From Ecdyonurus torrentis (taxonomy: Eukaryota > Arthropoda > Insecta > Ephemeroptera > Heptageniidae): DNA of 64,000 nucleotides. The position numbers were made by a program, and so were the translations under genes. Of the stretch, positions 49,789 to 63,712 are shown one piece after another. Every line of letters starts with the position of its first letter. Within the stretch, counting starts at the first letter, position 1. The notes below the pieces were generated by a model. That model did not search any database, was not told where the DNA came from, and saw only the letters and a list, made by a program, of their open reading frames with translations. The DNA is taken from contig OX439134.1 of assembly GCA_949318235.1 (NCBI GenBank), positions 13,196,142 to 13,260,141 on the forward strand. Reading direction: 5' to 3'.

Positions 49789-50284
49789 GAACACTTTTCC
49801 TTTTCCCTTCTTTCAAAACTTCAAATATCTTCAGCCCTATTAACCTCCATACGCCATTCATGCATGTATTTAAAATTCATACACGTTATTTCCTTCTATT
49901 TTTATCTATATTTTTTTTGAAGAGTTCAAGAGCATTTTATAACATTAGGTAATATAGTTTACATAGATAATGTTTCAAGTCGATTCACAAACATTATGTA
50001 TAGTATAACATTATTAAATAGTTGCTTCTTGATATAGAAAATTTTGTACAGGAAGCTTTTTGCTTTTTAATTTTACGAAGAGGTTCCTAACTTGGTGCAG
50101 AAATAGTCAAAAGATTAAATTGATTTTCACAATAATTCATTTAAAAGTTACTTATATTCAGCAAATCAAATACTATAATTTCCAAATTGAATAAATTGAA
50201 AAAATACTTCTTGTTCTGAATTAAGTTTTAATGCTATTTTTACTTTTTAAAAAGTTTATATATTGACTTAAAGGTTGGTATTAT

Positions 50285-50412
50285 AATTTGAATTTTCGTG
50301 TTTGCATGTGTTTGACGTAACCAAACTTTTAAGAAATATTTCATCTTTACTTCTTGTTAATTTTATATTTTACGACCATTCAGTTTGTTAGATATCATCC
50401 GGTCATACTCCC
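50285..50412. repeat. Repeat family L, copy 2
   Basis: Contains GTTTGACGTAACCAAACTTT, TTTCATCTTTACTTCTTGTT and ACGACCATTCAGTTTGTTAG. Shorter than copy 1. Confidence 0.5.
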
Positions 50413-50952
50413 CTACATTATAACATGTGTTACTCTTTGTTGATTTTAAATATAAAAATATTAATTATTTAATTATACTTTTAAAACTTGTAACTAGTTT
50501 CAAAATTGATAATAATATCATAATATTATATTGTCTCGAAACCACTAAAGATTTAAGAAAAAAGTGCATCTTAGTATTTAAGTATATTGTACCTTCCAAC
50601 GTAGTTTTTATTTGTCCTGATCAAATAGTTCCACTTACGAAATAAAACTTTACAAATAAAACAAACAGAAGGAAAAAGTCAGCTTTTAAAATAATAGTAT
50701 TATATATATATATATATTTTATCAAACAACACTGTTTCGTAAAACAAATCAAATTTTTATCACCCCTTACTTTTTTATTATAATCATATTTTGAAACAAA
50801 AGCTACAAAAAAATAAAAAAATTTCGTAGAAAATTGAAACCAATCACATAATATTGATTTTTAAAAAAAGTAATAAAAATACATTTAAGTTTAGTTAAAT
50901 ATATATATATATAAAAAGTTGATATTGAATTTCTCTTGAAAAGAAAGATTAT

Positions 50953-50956
<4 letters not shown>

Positions 50957-51010
<54 letters not shown>
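50957..51010. repeat. (GA)n array
   Basis: 27 perfect units. Confidence 0.95.
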
Positions 51011-51013
<3 letters not shown>

Positions 51014-51659
51014 AAGCATGTTTCGTTCGTATTTTATATAATATAAAAAGGGTGGAACGAGAAAAATATCGATCTCTTTTACACTTCTTCTTCTTCTTTT
51101 TTTTTTTTTAATTCCACGCAGTTTTAAGAAAACCTTCTCGTTAACTTATTAAAATGTTGATTTATATAATGTTGTGTAATTTATAAAAAAAATTAGAATA
51201 ATTACAAAAACATTAATTAGTGTACGTAAAAATAAAAAATTAATAATAATAAAGTTTTGTATTGAAAAAAAGTATCATTAACTATGATTAGTAAGATGTT
51301 TTAATTACATTATATTTAAAAAAAAAAAAAAAAAAACTGATGGGGGTAGATTTAGTAGGGTAGAAAATAGTTAAATGTGATTATTAGTTACTTTTTCACT
51401 ATTTTTTATAGATTTCAAATCTGGCTTATATATTTCAAGAAATAAATAATGATAAAAAAAAACTACTTTTAGGTATAATATAGTTGTTGTTTTTTTTGTT
51501 TTTTTTTTTAATTTGCTGGGATTTTTTTTTATCGAAGTATATATATAATATTAATTATATAATTTTACAAAATGAATCTTTCCATTATGATGATACAAAA
51601 GCACAATTTTTATTACATTGTACCGAAAATATAGCGAGGCAATAATATGAATAACTAAA

Positions 51660-51946
51660 AGGAATAGAATAGGTGACCGAGTGATCTTACAAACTGAACG
51701 GTTGCGTTGCGAAACATAAAATTGACCCAAAGTAAAGATGAAATGTTACCTAAAAATTTAATTATGTCAAACACATTCAAACATGAGCAGATATTTAAAT
51801 TATTCCACTTTACTCATGATGAGAACATTCCAATTTTAGTGCGAAATTTTAAATAAAAAAAATATATTATACTGTATATTTTTTTTCGTGACAAATCTTT
51901 TTTAATGTCATTAAATTTGATTTGTTTTGAATATATAAAAAAACGT

Positions 51947-51978
<32 letters not shown>

Positions 51979-52162
51979 GAAAATAAAGTTTCTTGTTTTT
52001 ACATTTAACTATAGCAAGTCGGTCATATTTTAAGTTAAATATTTTATCGTCATTATAACTTAACTTTGAAGTGTAATTTCATATTTACTTCTTGTTGTTA
52101 ATTTTGATATTCCGTGATCATTAAGTTTGGCAGACTTGGTCAGTAACTGGTCTCCTGCATTA
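51660..52162. mobile_element. Repeat family L, foldback pair
   Basis: One copy inverted at 51660-51790 and one direct at 52020-52162 face each other around an AT-rich centre with a long T run, making an inverted repeat of about 500 bp. Shared text includes AAAGTAAAGATGAAATGTTA against ATTTCATATTTACTTCTTGT. Confidence 0.5.
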
Positions 52163-53229
52163 AAAAAAAAAAAAAAAAAGGAAGAAAGAAAGAAAGTTAT
52201 AGAAGCTGAGAAAAGAGATTTTTCATGTGAGACAAAAAGATCTATCGCGAAAGGGGTGCAATAAATTAAATAAATAATTTCAAAACTTGAATGTTTATTA
52301 TCATCAATAAAATACTATAAAGAGCATTAAAAGTTTTATATTTATTGTTAAATAAATTACATTAAAGCTGCTAATATATGCAAATGTTTGAGAATTATAG
52401 TATATACTTCTCAGATGCAGATGGTTTTAACTACAAAACTAAAACAACAAAAAAATGTTGATGGAAACCATAAACATAGAGTAATAAGAATTTATGATGC
52501 ATAAAAAAGTCCATTTTGCTTTTTTGCTTCAATCTCGTTTAAATTGTTATTATTATTATTATTCTAGCTTATACTACAATTTATTATGAATCATGAAATG
52601 GATATTCAGAATTTTTGCAAAGATAAACAAATGCGGAAAAAAAACGTAACTGTAGCACTTATTATTATTATTTTTTTTTTGTATTTATTTAGTTTTTTAC
52701 TAATACATTTATCTATCGTTATCATATTTATAAATTAAAATAATCAAATAACATTTATGCGTAAAATTTCACGTCACTTAATATGCCAAAAGAATGAACA
52801 ATTGAGTAATCAATTCCAGCATTCAATATTTACAGTATTGAAATAAGAAGAAAAAAAAATCAATTTAAGCAACGATTCATAAAGTTAGTAATAACAAAAA
52901 GTACAAATTTAATTTTTAATATGTTATACGTACAAGTAGCATACATCCCTATATACATATTAAGTTAAAATAAAAAATTATGTATTATTCGTTAGGCAAA
53001 ATTATTTAGTGATACTAGTATCGTTGAATTTTGAAGTCAACCCAGATTAAGTGTTTGTTTTGTTTTTTTTATTCCAGTTTTATATTATGGTAAGATTATG
53101 GTAATTTATACAAGTTTTTCTGTCCTTTAATGATTGTAAAGTAAATTTAATATAAATTCGCAGTAGTTGTAAGAAAAAAAGTCACTCGCGCTGTTTTCAT
53201 TGATTTTTATATATCTGTGGGTATGTACC

Positions 53230-53233
<4 letters not shown>

Positions 53234-53295
<62 letters not shown>
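53234..53295. repeat. (GA)n array
   Basis: About 31 perfect units. Confidence 0.95.
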
Positions 53296-53299
<4 letters not shown>

Positions 53300-53421
53300 A
53301 ATTTTAGCTTGATATATATAAATGCGAGTATATACACTAAAATCTTCTTTCCAAAAGTTTTGACATAAAAAGTTGTAGATAGTTTTATAGATTATACTAA
53401 AGTTACAAAAATTAACAAACT

Positions 53422-53524
<103 letters not shown>

Positions 53525-54274
53525 AACTTTTTGTTATTGTTAATTGTTATTAAAATCCTTTAACAATTTTTGTATACTTCATTTCTAGTCTCTCTCTCTC
53601 TCTCTCTCTCTTCTCCAGACAGTTCAGTTTAGTACGGATAAAAGATTTCAAAATTATATTTTACAATTTTATTACATTTTTGATTAAAAAAACATGCATG
53701 ATTTATTTTTCAACGTAAAATTTTATAAATGAGACTTTTTTTTACCTAACTAAATTGCTAATCGAACTTTACTTATAATTACAAAAGTTTCAGAAAATGA
53801 CGTCAAGCTATTCAACAAGTTTTAATATTGACCTTATTTTTAGATATAACCGCTAAAACCCAATTACATACCTTCTATCGTGTCATACACCATAGAAACT
53901 TGTTGAAACTTCGTGTGGCTATAACTATAATATAAAAATATTTATATTTTCATATATCACATAGATACTACGATAATTTTGATTTTAATAACTTCATTAT
54001 AATCTATATATAGACGTATTGAGTTGTTATAGTCTATCGATCCAACATAGTGAATAGGGAATTTGACATCCTTATTGTCTGATATCATATTCCAATACTA
54101 TGTTTTATGTTTTTCAGTATTTTTTTATTTGATTTTATACTTTTAATAATATGAAAAAGATTATTAACAATAATAAGAAAGAAAGAATAAAGAAAAAAAA
54201 ATGATACAAGAGAAAATCAATCAAAGCTGTTCAGTCTTATAATAATCTGCACTAATCAGTTATGAATAAATCTG

Positions 54275-54430
54275 CTCCTCCTCCTCCTCCTCCTCCTCCT
54301 CCTCCTCCTCCTCCCCCTCCTCCTCCTCCTCCTCCTCCTCCTCCTCCTCCTCCTCCTCCTCCTCCTCCTCCTCCTCCTCCTCCTCCTCCTCCTCCTCCTC
54401 CTCCTCCTCCTCCTCCTCCTCCTCCTCCTC
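54275..54430. repeat. (CTC)n trinucleotide array
   Basis: About 52 units with one C-for-T change near 54315. The poly-proline reading frame through it has no gene context and is not considered coding. Confidence 0.95.
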
Positions 54431-56226
54431 ATTTTTTTCCCTAATGTTTCCTTAACAATTTTGTACGATTTTTACACTAATCAATGATTCTTTTCTTTTA
54501 CGTGCTTATTTTTCATATTGCAAACTTATTAGTATTCTGCAAATTGTTATGGCAAATATTATTATATATAAAAAAATATACAGTATACTTAGCATCTATA
54601 TAATAAATTCTATTATATTCCAAACAATGTAAACGTTAAAAGTGTGTTATGTGTAATTAAATATGAATTTCTTTACTTGCAGTTTTTTTTAATTTTAATA
54701 AAATGCAATGTCAAAAGGTTAAAAATAAGTAAAAGTATATAAAGAGAAATAAAAAAAGGTAAATGGACATTTTCCCCTTCCTACTAAAAAAAAGTCACAA
54801 GGAAAATATGTCGCTTATATTTACATACTTCAATTAAAACGCTTTGCTTATTTTCACATTATTTCTATTTCAGTAAGTTTTCAGTCTAGCCTACATAGAA
54901 ATTATATAAAAAGTGTCTCGCCACCGAGTAATATACAAGCCATAAATATGTGATTTAATTAAATATTACACGTTCGCCAGAGAGAGAGAGAGAGAGGTAG
55001 TCAAACGCGTGTATACATACGTAATTCAAAGCGTGAGAAAGTGAGGGAGAGACGGTTTAGATTATAGAAGTGGGAGGGGTAATGTTATGATTTAAACTCT
55101 AATTTATGTTATGTAAATACTGTCTGCAAATAACAAGGTCAATGAAGGTCAAACACGTAAAAAAAATAAAATGTTATATTTTAATGATATTTAATATATA
55201 TTGTACATTTTTTAAAAATTAATTGGCAAGCTGATGCTTCGTAGTAATAAACAAATGGATTGAGGTTATGTTATTTATTTTGCTGCGTACATAAAACATG
55301 AAAAAAATTGTAACTCCTTTTTTTTTTTTAAATAAATATAAACAAAAGTTTTTAATTTCTCCGTTAGTTTAAGTTTGGTGAAACAAAACAAAATTTTATT
55401 ATTTTTCCTCATTTAACTAAAATAAATTATACAACTTTTTATATAAATTCAAAATAAAATTATATGCAGCGTAGGTGTGTATTGCTATTAATTTTAAAAC
55501 GTATAACAGATATAAATAAAATATAGTGACTCAATCAAGCACTCTAAAATTTGATTCATGTTACAGTGAATACATTGAGCATATTTTATAAAATATAATA
55601 ATAATAAAGAAATAAAAAAACGTATCTTATTTTCAGTTTTTTTGTTCTTTTAGATTTTATGAGTGATACAATCAATCAAGTAATCAAAATTTTGTGTATA
55701 ATTTTATTACGAATATATCGTGTATTCTATAAAAACTTTTGTATAATATATTTGTATAATTTTTTTTTATCCCAAATTAGCTATTATGATAGCAAAAGAG
55801 TAATAAATTAAATAAAGCAGAAAGATAAAAGTGCTAAATATATATTTTTATCTTATATTTCATGCTCAATTTGTTATCATTTAATGATTATTGCTGCAGT
55901 CAAATGATAACACATAATAGTATAATAAAATTAATACTGAACTGGATATTTGAAAATGCTAGTATGGAAAATATCATCAATATAAATAAGTACTATCAAT
56001 ATTTTGATTATTATATAATATTGGCAATATAGTAAAATGTTGTGATAAAAAAGAAAGTTATATATAATATTTTCTGGATTACTCACAGAGGTCGCTATTT
56101 TCTAGCTTTTTGTTTTATAATCAGTGGACTTTCACCATGATTATTTTACGTAAAAGTTGATAAACTCTCTAAGTTGACCTAGATTTGTAAAAATATATTT
56201 AAGATTTTGCATTCATATTATTATCT

Positions 56227-56316
56227 CCTCTGGTAGCTCAGTTGGTAGAGCGGTGGACTGTAGTGGTTTAATTAACAGATATCCATAGGCCGCTGGTTCG
56301 AATCCGGCCCGGAGGA
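56227..56316 (+). tRNA. tRNA-Tyr (GTA), copy 1, with 17-nt intron
   Basis: Acceptor stem CCTCTGG/CCGGAGG, D arm GCTCAGTTGGTAGAGC, anticodon stem GTGGA/TCCAT with loop CTGTAGA (anticodon GTA), T arm GCTGGTTCGAATCCGGC and discriminator A. The intron is 56264-56280, directly 3' of the base after the anticodon, as in eukaryotic tRNA-Tyr. Mature length is 73 nt. A run of six T follows shortly after. This copy has GGCCGC where copies 2 and 3 have GGTCGC after the anticodon stem. Confidence 0.95.
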
Positions 56317-56402
56317 AAATCTTTTTTACACTTTTTTTTAATTATTTAAATATTTGTATAATACGTGAAAGCAATTCTGTTTGTGGAAGTAATTACTTCA
56401 AT

Positions 56403-56494
56403 CCTCTGGTAGCTCAGTTGGTAGAGCGGTGGACTGTAGAGGAATATAATTAACAGATATCCATAGGTCGCTGGTTCGAATCCGGCCCGGAGGA
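56403..56494 (+). tRNA. tRNA-Tyr (GTA), copy 2, with 19-nt intron
   Basis: Same exon sequence as copy 3 and one base different from copy 1. The intron is 56440-56458, two bases longer than in copy 1, with the same 3' half (TTAACAGAT). It starts 176 bp after copy 1. T-rich tract downstream. Confidence 0.95.
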
Positions 56495-56577
56495 ATATAC
56501 CTTTTGTATTTTTTTTTTATTTATAATATTTGTATCTACGTGAAAGTAATTTCGTTTGTGGGAGTATATATTTTAAT

Positions 56578-56669
56578 CCTCTGGTAGCTCAGTTGGTAGA
56601 GCGGTGGACTGTAGAGGAATATAATTAACAGATATCCATAGGTCGCTGGTTCGAATCCGGCCCGGAGGA
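56578..56669 (+). tRNA. tRNA-Tyr (GTA), copy 3, with 19-nt intron
   Basis: Exons and intron (56615-56633) are the same as in copy 2. It starts 175 bp after copy 2. A five-T terminator follows 5 bp after the gene. All conserved stems are intact, so it should be functional. Confidence 0.95.
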
Positions 56670-57019
56670 ATACCTTTTTATAATTTTATTATACACAAGA
56701 ACAAAATTATCTAAGAGATATGATTAATTTATATTTGCATTTTTTGTTGACGAATACAGTTAAATATATATGAACCCGAGGACTTTCAGTGAACATTTGG
56801 TACGTTAATTGGATATAGCTATACTTAATTATGTATATATTTTTATTATTATTATTTGTTATAAATATATAGAACTCATCTTTGTAATCACAACGCATTA
56901 ATGTAAAAAAAGTTTTCATTGTGTCTTTGTAAGTCGTAAGGGTTTGCTCAGTGTTACAGTTTTAGCACTTTTAAATATATTATAAGTAATCACTATATAA
57001 TCAGTACAGTATAGGCCCC

Positions 57020-57325
<306 letters not shown>

Positions 57326-60010
57326 ACGTATTACGTATTTATTCATTATATTAAATTTAAATTAGTACCGTATCAAAATTCAAATTTTCTGAACGTTGCT
57401 CGTGTATGTATTGAGAAGACTTCTACTCTTGAATCAATATATTGTTTATTTTGTTCATATCTTGAAATTGCTACGAGCAATAATGGATCAAATTACGATA
57501 CATGAACTGGCTTGTCATATTACATCTTTGAATTAATTGAAGCAATACAATACTTCTATAGTAAAAATAAAATGTAATGTACAATATTTTCTTTGATACA
57601 TCATTGTAAATAAAAAGAAAAAAAAAATATAGTATTTCATATACGATGTATCATTATGTCTATTTGTCAATATAAATATAATTTATATCTGACATTATAC
57701 GAGTTATAAATAATGCTTAACCAAACACAATTTTAAACAAGTAATAAATCAATATATCTGTATATACACAGAAAATACCTAATAATAATAATATGCTATA
57801 CAGCTAAAAATTGTATTATATTTGCGGTAATTTTGATAAGCTTTTAGCTTCATTAATTATAATTACATACATACATAATTGTGTATGTGAATATTATAAA
57901 ATTAATTTTAATAATTAAGTGTAATATATTTTATAATACTAATTTTAATATACTATATTATTTAAAATTATATGTTCTCTTTAATATAACATGATATTAT
58001 AAAACAAATATGGACTTTTATATAGAAAAAAAATATTTGCGTTACTTATTTACAAAAGTTGTTATTTTTAAATATAAATAATAACCACACCTCTGTATTA
58101 TTAATATACGTCATTATAATTAATGAATTTTATGTATGTTCAATTTTGACGTAATAATACGATAAATATTAGTTTTTATTTATTTTCTTTAACGAGTAGT
58201 ATTTGTACATTTTGTATTTTATCATAGCAAATTAAATGAATGCTTTTATTCATATACTTAAGAATTTTTATGGACAATTAATATTTTCAGTGCTTTCAAC
58301 AAATTATAAAAGTGTATTTTACTGTCTAGTATGAATTAATTAAATTTTCTCCAATCTGCTCTACCTCAAAAAAGATGGTGCCAAAATTGGAACAAAGGAT
58401 AGAAAATTAGGAAATACCATGCATGTATTAATTACGAGTAATTACGAGTAGTTACACTTCACCAGCTTTAATATTAATAAAGTTTTTTTTTTTTTTTTTA
58501 TACTCACAATTATACAAAATTTAACCAAGGCATAGCCTTATAGGTTGGTTCATTGAATTTTTATATAATATCCTAATAATCAAATTACTGCTAAATTAAT
58601 CATGAAATTTTTAACAGACTGCACTTTGCATTTTATTTATAAAAATATGCATTTTACGTTGTTGTTTTTTTTTTTAACCAGAGTTTTTATTTAAGTAGTA
58701 TAGTAAACAAAATGAAGAATAATTTGCTCAAATTTTGCAGTTACGCACAAGCCCACAAGCCTATTGCAGTTTTTTTTTTTTATAATTATGTAATATCATC
58801 ATAAATCAAAACCTTACTAATAAAGTGATGATAATAGAAATAATTTGCAATACTTTTTTTTGTATTGATTAAGATTGTTTATATTAGCTCGCAGTCGCAC
58901 ATCTGGTAATAGTTATGAGAAGAAAAAATATGAATTTAAACTGTATACATGTCCAGTAATGTGCTAATAAGAAAGTTAGATTTTTTTTTTTTTACCCGTA
59001 TAAAAATAAATACGTAATAATTATGCTAGCTCAAAGCAGCAACATTTATGCATATAACATAATATATTATACTATATTTATATAGTGATAATACTACATA
59101 GCATAATAGTTAAGATGTTCAGCATAATTATACTTATGTTATTATAAAATAGCAATATTTGTGCTCTACAATACAGAAATTATTCAATGCTGCATAAATT
59201 AACTTTTTCTTATGTGATGTGATGTGGATGTTAAATATTTGAACAAATTTTAATAAAAAAAAAGTGCCACTCCTATAAAAAGAATATTCACACTTAATTG
59301 CTAATTACATACTATAAGAACTACTCATCATATACATCAAGTACAAATATAACTAATTACTGGTGTGGTCAGTGGAGTCAACTATATGATTTTAAATTGT
59401 ATACTTATTATTTTATAGTATAGTGTCGCCTTATTACTTGTACAGTATATATGAATAAACAACTAATTAGCATAATTATACATCATTCTATATAATACTG
59501 GATGAAATATATAACATTGCCCTATAATTTCAATTAACGTTTGTACGACACACATAAATTTACAGCAATTTAATTTCATATATATTATTAATTAACTTAT
59601 ACATTTCTTTTAACGCGTACTCTTTAATTTAAATGCAAGGCTATGAAATATACACGGAAAAAAAAATACTACTGTAGCCCGATTGACTATAATACAGTAA
59701 TAACTGTTTTGAGGCCGACTATAAGTGATTTCGCTCACATCCGCTTCCGTTTCAACGTATTGCGCATGCGTAGTAAGTAGAAATGGAAGCGGATGTGACT
59801 GAAATTGCTTAAAATTAGTCTCAAAACAGTTGTTCCTTTTTAGTCAATTATATACAATTTAATAATTGTAGTACAGTGTACTACAATGTTACCTAATCTA
59901 TATAGGTGAAATGTCATCCAATGTGGGTGAGATACGTATACTTTATTGTAGTATGTTTTACGCATTAGGTATTATTGTGAAGAAAAACCAATACTGGTCC
60001 AGCCTAATGT
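57326..60010. other. No gene recognised between the (CTTA)n array and MITE A copy 5
   Basis: AT-rich DNA with stop-rich frames. The only organised elements are MITE F copy 2 and a short segment near 59945 (TATGTTTTACGCATTAGGTATTATTGTG) that recurs, slightly changed, at 5698-5730 in phosphatase intron 11. Confidence 0.55.
59682..59848. mobile_element. MITE family F, copy 2
   Basis: Inverted arms centred on GCGCATGCG: CTGTTTTGAGGCCGACTATA against TAGTCTCAAAACAG, and ACATCCGCTTCC against GGAAGCGGATGT. Same family as 7936-8117. Confidence 0.75.
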
Positions 60011-60303
60011 TTAAAGGCGTAGAACACCTGGAACAAAAAAGTTGTGTAATATCCTAACAAACCTGAAAATCAACGTTGATTTGGCCGGAGTCATTGATGT
60101 CTAATTTATTTTCCATTCACAAAATGCCAATGCCTGTTTTACGCGCGCGTAAAACAAGCGAGCTGTGACGTCAGTGACCGCCAGCAGTATTTTGTGAGTG
60201 GAAAATAAATTAGAAATCAATGATTTCGGCCAAACCAACGTTGATTTTCAGGTTTCTTAGGATATTACACAACTTTTTTGTTCAAGGTGTTCTACGCCTT
60301 TAA
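60011..60303. mobile_element. MITE family A, copy 5
   Basis: TTAA-flanked. The arms are closer to copy 1 (TTGTGTAATATCCTAACAAA, CAACGTTGATTTGGCCGGAG) than to copies 2-4, suggesting subfamilies. Confidence 0.85.
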
Positions 60304-61470
60304 ATAGTTGAATATCTACTGAAATTTACAGGATTAATACCTTTATTTATTTATTTGTACACCTATACCTTTAGTTGTAATTTTTTTTCCCGTTATAGTA
60401 AAATTTTGTTAAAATTGGGCGTCTTCGTAATCATATTTTAAAGAAGTGTGAATCATTATGATTTATGGTAAAAATAACAGAGAATTGGCAAGATAATTAT
60501 ATCTTTTTAATATAGTATAAATAAAGTAATATTTAAAAATAATAATATATTTTAATTTTAAATTATTATATACATAGTAACGTACCTTTTGATGTTTAAT
60601 ATAATGAAATGATTTTCACCAACCGTTCATTCTATATTGCAAATAAAAAAAAAAATTAAAAAAAAAAAGGGCTGTGAGGAACAAAGGTTACCAGTTTTTC
60701 CTCTATAAATTTCAATCAATAAGTAAATAAATTACGTTCATATATAAAATATTTTATAGCGAACTTTTTTATTAATATTTTTGCTTCATATTATATCCAT
60801 TTTTATAGTATATTAAATATTAATTTAATAATAAAAATATATAGTTTGAAATGCATAGTACAGTTCTGTATATTGAATTTATTTTCCCCCCTTTTATTCT
60901 GTTAATTTTATATTACGTTGATATTAAATTCCTCTATTATTTCTATATTCCTCTTAATAAATAGTTTTTTTTTATTATTATTTATCTTCTTTTTAAAGTA
61001 AGTTACAATGATATTAAATTCATATTACATTTCAATATATATTTAATGAGCGATTCATATTTACATATTTCCCATATTTCCTTCTTTGATACTTTTTATC
61101 TACAATGATATAATAATAAAAAGTAGTTTTATTAATAAAAAAAACTGTTAGAATCTCTATAACTCAGCAATTTTGTATTAAAAAGAGGAAAAAAAAAAGT
61201 TTCTTTGAAAATATTAAAGTCATTTCTTTTTTTCTACCTCTCAAGTCTCAACTCTACAATATACAAACATCTTCAGTTTGACAATTGACAATATATCGAT
61301 TACTAACAACTTCAAGTTTGTATGTAGTATTGATCAATTTTAAATTGTAAATTACAAAGAAAGCCCAAACATGTCATTTTAGAAAATTAAGTTAAAATTT
61401 AAAAAATTCAAATATATATTATAAACACAAACTTTTCATTCCCTTTTTAAATATTTTGGAAACCTTTTAC

Positions 61471-61570
<100 letters not shown>

Positions 61571-62013
61571 AAAAGCTGCTTAAGTAACCACGGAAAAAAG
61601 CAGCGCTACATTCAGCGCTACATTTGTTTTTGACGCAATACTATTATATTTCCTCGGCAATTATTTTTATTTTATTTATTTTTATTTTTGTGGTTAAAAT
61701 ATGTAAAATTTTACAGGGTGTTTATAAAAAATGGCCCGTTTTTAAATGCAAATTACAATATGACTATTAATGAAAAATATGAAATGTTTTATATATCAAA
61801 TTAAAGTCTATATTTTGACAATTTAAAAAATAACAATTAAAACTTTGTACGTCAATTACTCTTCTGTTGAGACGAAAAAGAATGAAAAATGAGAGAAGTG
61901 AAAAAAACGGACGTTTTTTCAGACGCGAAAAGCTGCAATCGCTGCAATAAATCGCCTTTGTTGAAAATCTTGCTTTACTTCATGTTAAAAAGCAAAAACC
62001 ATTACCTTAAGGC

Positions 62014-62375
62014 TTCTCCACGTAAGCACCATTTGTAGCTGGGCACTGGTCCAGACGCACTTCCAGATCTCGCCATACGTTCTCCAGCACGACATGTGTC
62101 ACGGAGCGGATAGCTGCAGTGATGTGCTGCTTCGCTGCTTGAGAACTCTGATAGTTGGCACTGGAGTTTTGAACACGATATCTTTCACGTATCCCCACAG
62201 GAAAAAGTCGGGTGGTGTGAGATCAGGAGACCGTGGAGCTCATGCTGTCGGTCCATCACGACCCAGCCACCTGCCTGGGAAGACTTGGTTGAGGTACTGT
62301 CCGATTGCCCAGTGTCTCTTGCCCAGTGCGGTAAAGTACCATCTTGCTGGAACGTGATATCAAATCCCCATTCTT
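62014..62375 (-). pseudogene. Transposase fragment (DDE, IS630/Tc1-mariner type), left arm and loop
   Basis: On the minus strand, frames with FQQDGTLPHW (second catalytic Asp), FPGRWLGRDGP, PDLTPPDFFLWGYVKD (third catalytic Asp) and LENVWRDLEVRLDQC followed by TNG and a stop can be read, but they lie in different frames and include an internal TGA. The N-terminal half is absent. It is a dead 3' fragment. Confidence 0.8.
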
Positions 62376-62388
62376 CCCATTCATTCCC

Positions 62389-62635
62389 ATGGGCTCCACG
62401 GTCTCCTGATCTCACATTACATGACTTCTTCCTGTGGGGATGCGTGAAAGATATCGTGTAAAAAACTCCAGTGCACACTATCAGAGTTCTCAAGCAGCAA
62501 AGCAGCGCATCACTAAAACTATCCGCTCCGTGATATCTGACATGCTGGAGAACGTATGGGGAGAACTGGAAGTGCGTCTGGACCAGTGCCCAGCTACAAA
62601 TGGTGCTCACGTGGAGAAGCCTTAAGGTCATGTTT
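62389..62635 (+). pseudogene. Transposase fragment, right arm (inverted copy)
   Basis: The plus strand repeats the same C-terminal text (DFFLWGCVKD, MLENVWGELEVRLDQC, ATNGAHVEKP), with a stop after VKDIV and frame changes. It starts after the QQDG region, so only the third Asp segment and the C-terminal tail are present. Confidence 0.8.
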
Positions 62636-62917
62636 TTTGTTTTTGAACTTGAAGTAAAGCAAGATTTTCAACAAAGGTGATTAATTGCTGGTGACTGCAG
62701 CTCTTTGCAACTGAAAAAGTGCGGATTTAGGCGCCTCGCTTATTTTTCATTCTTTTTCGTCTCAACATGTGTGTAATTGACGTACAAAGTTTTATTTTTA
62801 TTTTTTTAAATGTCAAAATATAGGCTTTAATTTGATGTATAAAAAGTTTCATTTTTCATTAATAGTCATATTGTAATTTGCGTTTAAAAACGGGCCATTT
62901 TTTATAAACACCCTGTA

Positions 62918-63636
62918 CATGTAAAACATTTTATATGTAACCTCATTTTCACACTAAAACAAAATAAAGATACTTAACTTTATTTGTTATTATAATGGTT
63001 ATATATAAATACATTGTTCCATTAATTTGGAAATTTTGCCAGATATTATATAACGGACAACAGAACAACTTTGTTATTGCTTGTTTCCTATTCATTCACT
63101 CTGAAGTTTCCTATAATGCACTTTGTACACAGTTTGCCTTCATGCATCCAGAAAACTTATTTTAATGAAACTTTTAAAGGTGTTGTAATAGTATGTGAAA
63201 TTAAATAAGTGTTTAAATATGTCTGAATGGCTGGATAAATAAATAATTTGAATTTAAGTGTTTCAAATTAATAACATGGTTTTTACTATAGACTAGTGCT
63301 TTTTTTTTTGTTATTACTTAATTTATTTTCTAAACATTATTTTTTTCCTCATATTTTTGGGTGAAATAAGATACAAAATTCTCTGAATTGCTCTTAAAAT
63401 ATTTTGCTTCTACTTATTTTTCTCCTGCTAATTTTGGGATGAAAGTTTTGTAAAACAGAGAGCTTGTCATGTTCTCACAATAAAGTTATCAATTATTATT
63501 ATCGCATTTTGTATTATTTTTTTCTGTATTTTTTACAATAACAAAAATACAGATTTATAATACTCGACTTTCATTAGAGCTGTTTTCATTTTTGCAAACT
63601 TATAAGAGATCAAATGTTTTATTATAATATTTATAA

Positions 63637-63712
<76 letters not shown>

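Larger units (their letters stand above)
56227..56680 (+). repeat. Tandem array of three tRNA-Tyr units of about 175 bp
   Basis: The spacers share text as well as the genes: each has a T-rich start, a TATTTGTAT segment, ACGTGAAAG and TTTGTGG-AGTA before the next gene. The array therefore arose by tandem duplication of a unit that includes 5' flanking DNA, not by separate insertion of genes. Spacers have diverged more than the exons. Confidence 0.85.
61714..62915. mobile_element. Palindromic IS630/Tc1-mariner-type DNA transposon
   Basis: The ends are CAGGGTGTTTATAAAAAATG and its inverse, each flanked by TA, the usual target site of this superfamily. Arms of about 530 bp (61714-62243 and 62389-62915) are inverted copies of the transposon's 3' part, including the end of the transposase, around a loop of about 145 bp. 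A normal element of this type has one transposase and short TIRs, so this is a foldback derivative. It may still be mobilised in trans. Confidence 0.85.

Noticed and set aside
54262..54444. Open frame of about 50 consecutive prolines
   Set aside because: It is a straight reading of a (CTC)n microsatellite with no promoter, splice partner or conserved flank.
62094..62357. Plus-strand frame and the long minus-strand frame over 62185-62631 in the palindromic transposon
   Set aside because: They run partly antisense to the transposase fragments. The recognisable transposase text lies in other frames.
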